Assembly (NCBI GenBank): GCA_014338405.1 | Contig: JTDE01000117.1 | Location: forward strand, 186,001 to 250,000 | From: Paragonimus skrjabini miyazakii | Taxonomy: Eukaryota; Platyhelminthes; Trematoda; Plagiorchiida; Troglotrematidae | Direction of reading: 5' to 3' | DNA length: 64,000 nucleotides | In this document: positions 61,901 to 64,000 of the stretch, piece after piece | Numbering within the stretch: position 1 is the stretch's first letter | Layout: every line of letters starts with the position of its first letter | Notes under the pieces: generated by a model | Database searches by the model: none | What the model was told of the DNA's origin: nothing | The model's input: only the letters and a program-made list of their open reading frames with translations | Made by a program: the position numbers and the translations under genes

Positions 61901-64000
61901 CAAGTTGTCCTTCTATTGTCTTTATACAGTTCTGCTATGAGATCTATTACAAACTATATTAGGCTAACTTTAATATCCAATGTCTCGTCATAACAAACGC
62001 ATGCAATCAAAACGTGTGCATCAAGTTTTTTTCAAACTGTCACTGGTTGCACTGGTTGCACATCGGCTTCCGTACATGCGCAGCATGTGTCGGTCGCACA
62101 GTTGTTTTCATCGTAGGATGAAATGGTATTCTTACCAGAAACCGTAATGTACGCATCGCACAATTTTGGAGGAGAAACTAACATGACCTTTTTGGTTCGT
62201 TTGCTACTTTGTAACCAGGTAACCCTTCCACTTTTCCAAATGTAATGAGGTTTGAGAAGATTCGAGAGGTTCTGGTTTTGTTTCTGCCGGAAATATATTT
62301 GGGTTCACATGTTGCTTCTCCGCTAGTGTTTTTCGCCGATCACCGTACATGCCTGCTTATGTCATGCTGGTATAAACGTTGTCAATAGCGGAGCAGTCAG
62401 CTTTATCAAGTCATCCTTTCGTCCGAAATATCACCACGCCTGTTGCTATGGGCTGGTTTTTCCACCAGCTCCGGTCTAATACATTTTAGTAATACGACGT
62501 TTAGTCGTGTGTTTATCAAATAAGATTCACAAATCTACCTTTAACTTCTCTGCCTTGGTCCCTGCGAATGTATTTTGCAGTGTCCTGTTTTAAAACCGAT
62601 TGGCTAGTTGCTAATCTTAGGTGAGAAGTTAGGATTGCAAACTAATTAACAATTTTCAGTAAATCCATCGAAAGTACTTTCAAATTTATGTTGGTCCGCC
62701 ATACCGCCATCCTATGTTGTGGCCAGCCATATCGTCAAAGCAGAGGTGTTTACTGGTCACCCAAAACCAGTTTTGAAACACAGATTATCAAAACTCGTCG
62801 AAATGATCTGTTCCATACTACCTCAAGCTTCAGCTCCCGTGAAGAGTCCGTGAATCAAGATTATTCCGCAGGATTGAAGCTAATTCGCTGCTTGGGTTCA
62901 TTGATGACCGTGAGAACGCATTACAATTAATGTGGGCCGAACTAGCGTACTTCGACTTTAGACAACGCAGAACTTAATTGCGACTGACGCAAAATGACAA
63001 CCATTTCTCTTTCGTTTTCAATTTTCGCCAACATTTGACGGCAAAACGTACTCACCACTTTGGCCTATTTGTTTGACTCTCCTGATACTTACTTCTACAA
63101 TAGGGTTTTCGTAAATGTAACCCTATTGCTATTGCTTGCTCAACTGCCAGTGTCGCTATGGACCGAGTGAACAGTTAATGAAGTCATTGTGGTTTTACGG
63201 AAATGATCACAACAACTAGTTCTTCTGATCATCCACTGTTCCGCCCCCTTATTTTCTGAACAACACTCGCCTAGGCTGAACAAAGCAACATCGACGTCAC
63301 AGCGTTCTTTCGTTACAGTTACGGCCTGATTTAAATATTACCATGTGGTTAGTCCAAGAGATAAACACATCTAGCCTTCTGTGGCATTCAATCTACCTGT
63401 GTGATTTCGTCCAAAGAAGGAGAATGTGTAGAATTTGTAAAACGATTAAAATGTCAGTAAATGAAAGTCTTGCTGAATAACGATTTTACACAATTCAGAG
63501 GGGACAAAATGGCCAAATGTTTACCACTTGCCATTCCGTTATTAGGTTAAGTGGGAGAAATTGCACACTGACCTGGATGTTGAATGATTCTTTCTGCCAG
63601 ACGCCCGACTAGCAAAGATTGGCAATTATTTGTTATGAGCAGATGGAAATGGTTGCCCACAGTTGTTCAATAAGGTTTCGGCTCACTTGAAAATATGTTC
63701 ATTGTAAGTGCTCTTTCGGAGGAACGGACCACTTTTATCAAAGTTTATTTAAAATATCACGAAGGGGGGTAGATTTGATTGCAAGATTGGTGATAACAAG
63801 AAATAACTGTATCGAGAAAATCATTAAATGTATCTGATCAAATAGCTCATGATGAAATATTTATGCATAGCCATCGGACATAACTCTCTATTGCGTTGAA
63901 ATTTGATGTCCAGTCAGGCATTCTCACACCTCAGGAAAATTCCCATAGGAATATCATTCTCCATAGACGCAATCCACACAGATTAATTAAATATTTGACG
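55991..64000. other. unassigned stretch with one splice-like candidate near 58.1 kb
   Basis: No gene recognised. At 58082 a strong acceptor-like TTTTTTTATTTCCAG precedes an open frame that runs to 58317, and a second acceptor-like GCAATTTCAG precedes 58191. The peptide is basic (KMKLQRKKLSRLRSY, then RFARMKRRKPVLSECLELFW) with no family recognised. The other open frames (up to 106 codons) overlap in several frames and look like chance. Confidence 0.35.

Noticed and set aside
1..64000. CRISPR arrays, operons, bacterial promoters and rRNA genes
   Set aside because: None seen. The sequence is eukaryotic in character, and no regularly spaced short repeat array or rRNA segment is present.

Overview
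This is a eukaryotic, repeat-rich and gene-poor window, roughly 60% A+T by eye. I found no intact protein-coding gene that I can name. Apart from transposon fragments, the open frames are short and about what chance gives in 64 kb, even for the longest (161 codons). The best-supported content is mobile DNA. Its families point to a flatworm, most likely a digenean trematode: degraded EN-RT non-LTR retrotransposons, a BEL/Pao LTR-retrotransposon relic, a Penelope-type hammerhead motif, and a tRNA-derived SINE with hammerhead ribozyme remnants like the Smalpha SINEs of schistosomes. The organism call is inference.

Layout. 1-8.8 kb: mostly unassigned sequence, with one coding-like stretch on the minus strand (5078-5656) and one possible exon (7115-7209). 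8.8-11.2 kb: a plus-strand BEL/Pao relic reading gag, zinc knuckles/protease, reverse transcriptase and RNase H in order, broken by stops and frameshifts. 15.2-20.6 kb: two nested minus-strand non-LTR elements. LINE-1 (15579-18558) sits inside LINE-2A (15190-15569 plus 18568-20600), and a 9-bp target-site duplication marks the insertion. LINE-1 contains a 547-base assembly gap. 21-25 kb: the youngest-looking DNA here. It holds a 917-bp unit with 244-bp inverted arms and a Penelope-type hammerhead motif, a nearly identical copy of its core 2.3 kb away in the opposite orientation, and two direct copies of another repeat. 29 kb, 31 kb and 48 kb: three copies of the hammerhead SINE. 46.5-46.9 kb: tRNA-like repeat units around a 100-base assembly gap, with a diverged relative near 55.9 kb. 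52.7-54.8 kb: LINE-2B, a plus-strand 5'-truncated relative of LINE-2A. The rest is unassigned, with a few weak exon candidates.

How the parts relate. None of the retroelement proteins here looks functional, because each relic has lost a catalytic block or carries frameshifts. The order of events can still be read. LINE-2A and the BEL/Pao element are old. LINE-1 then inserted into LINE-2A. The inverted-arm unit and its 21-kb partner are much more recent, with about 95-98% identity judged by eye. The RNA side, two hammerhead families in one window, is the most interesting biology.
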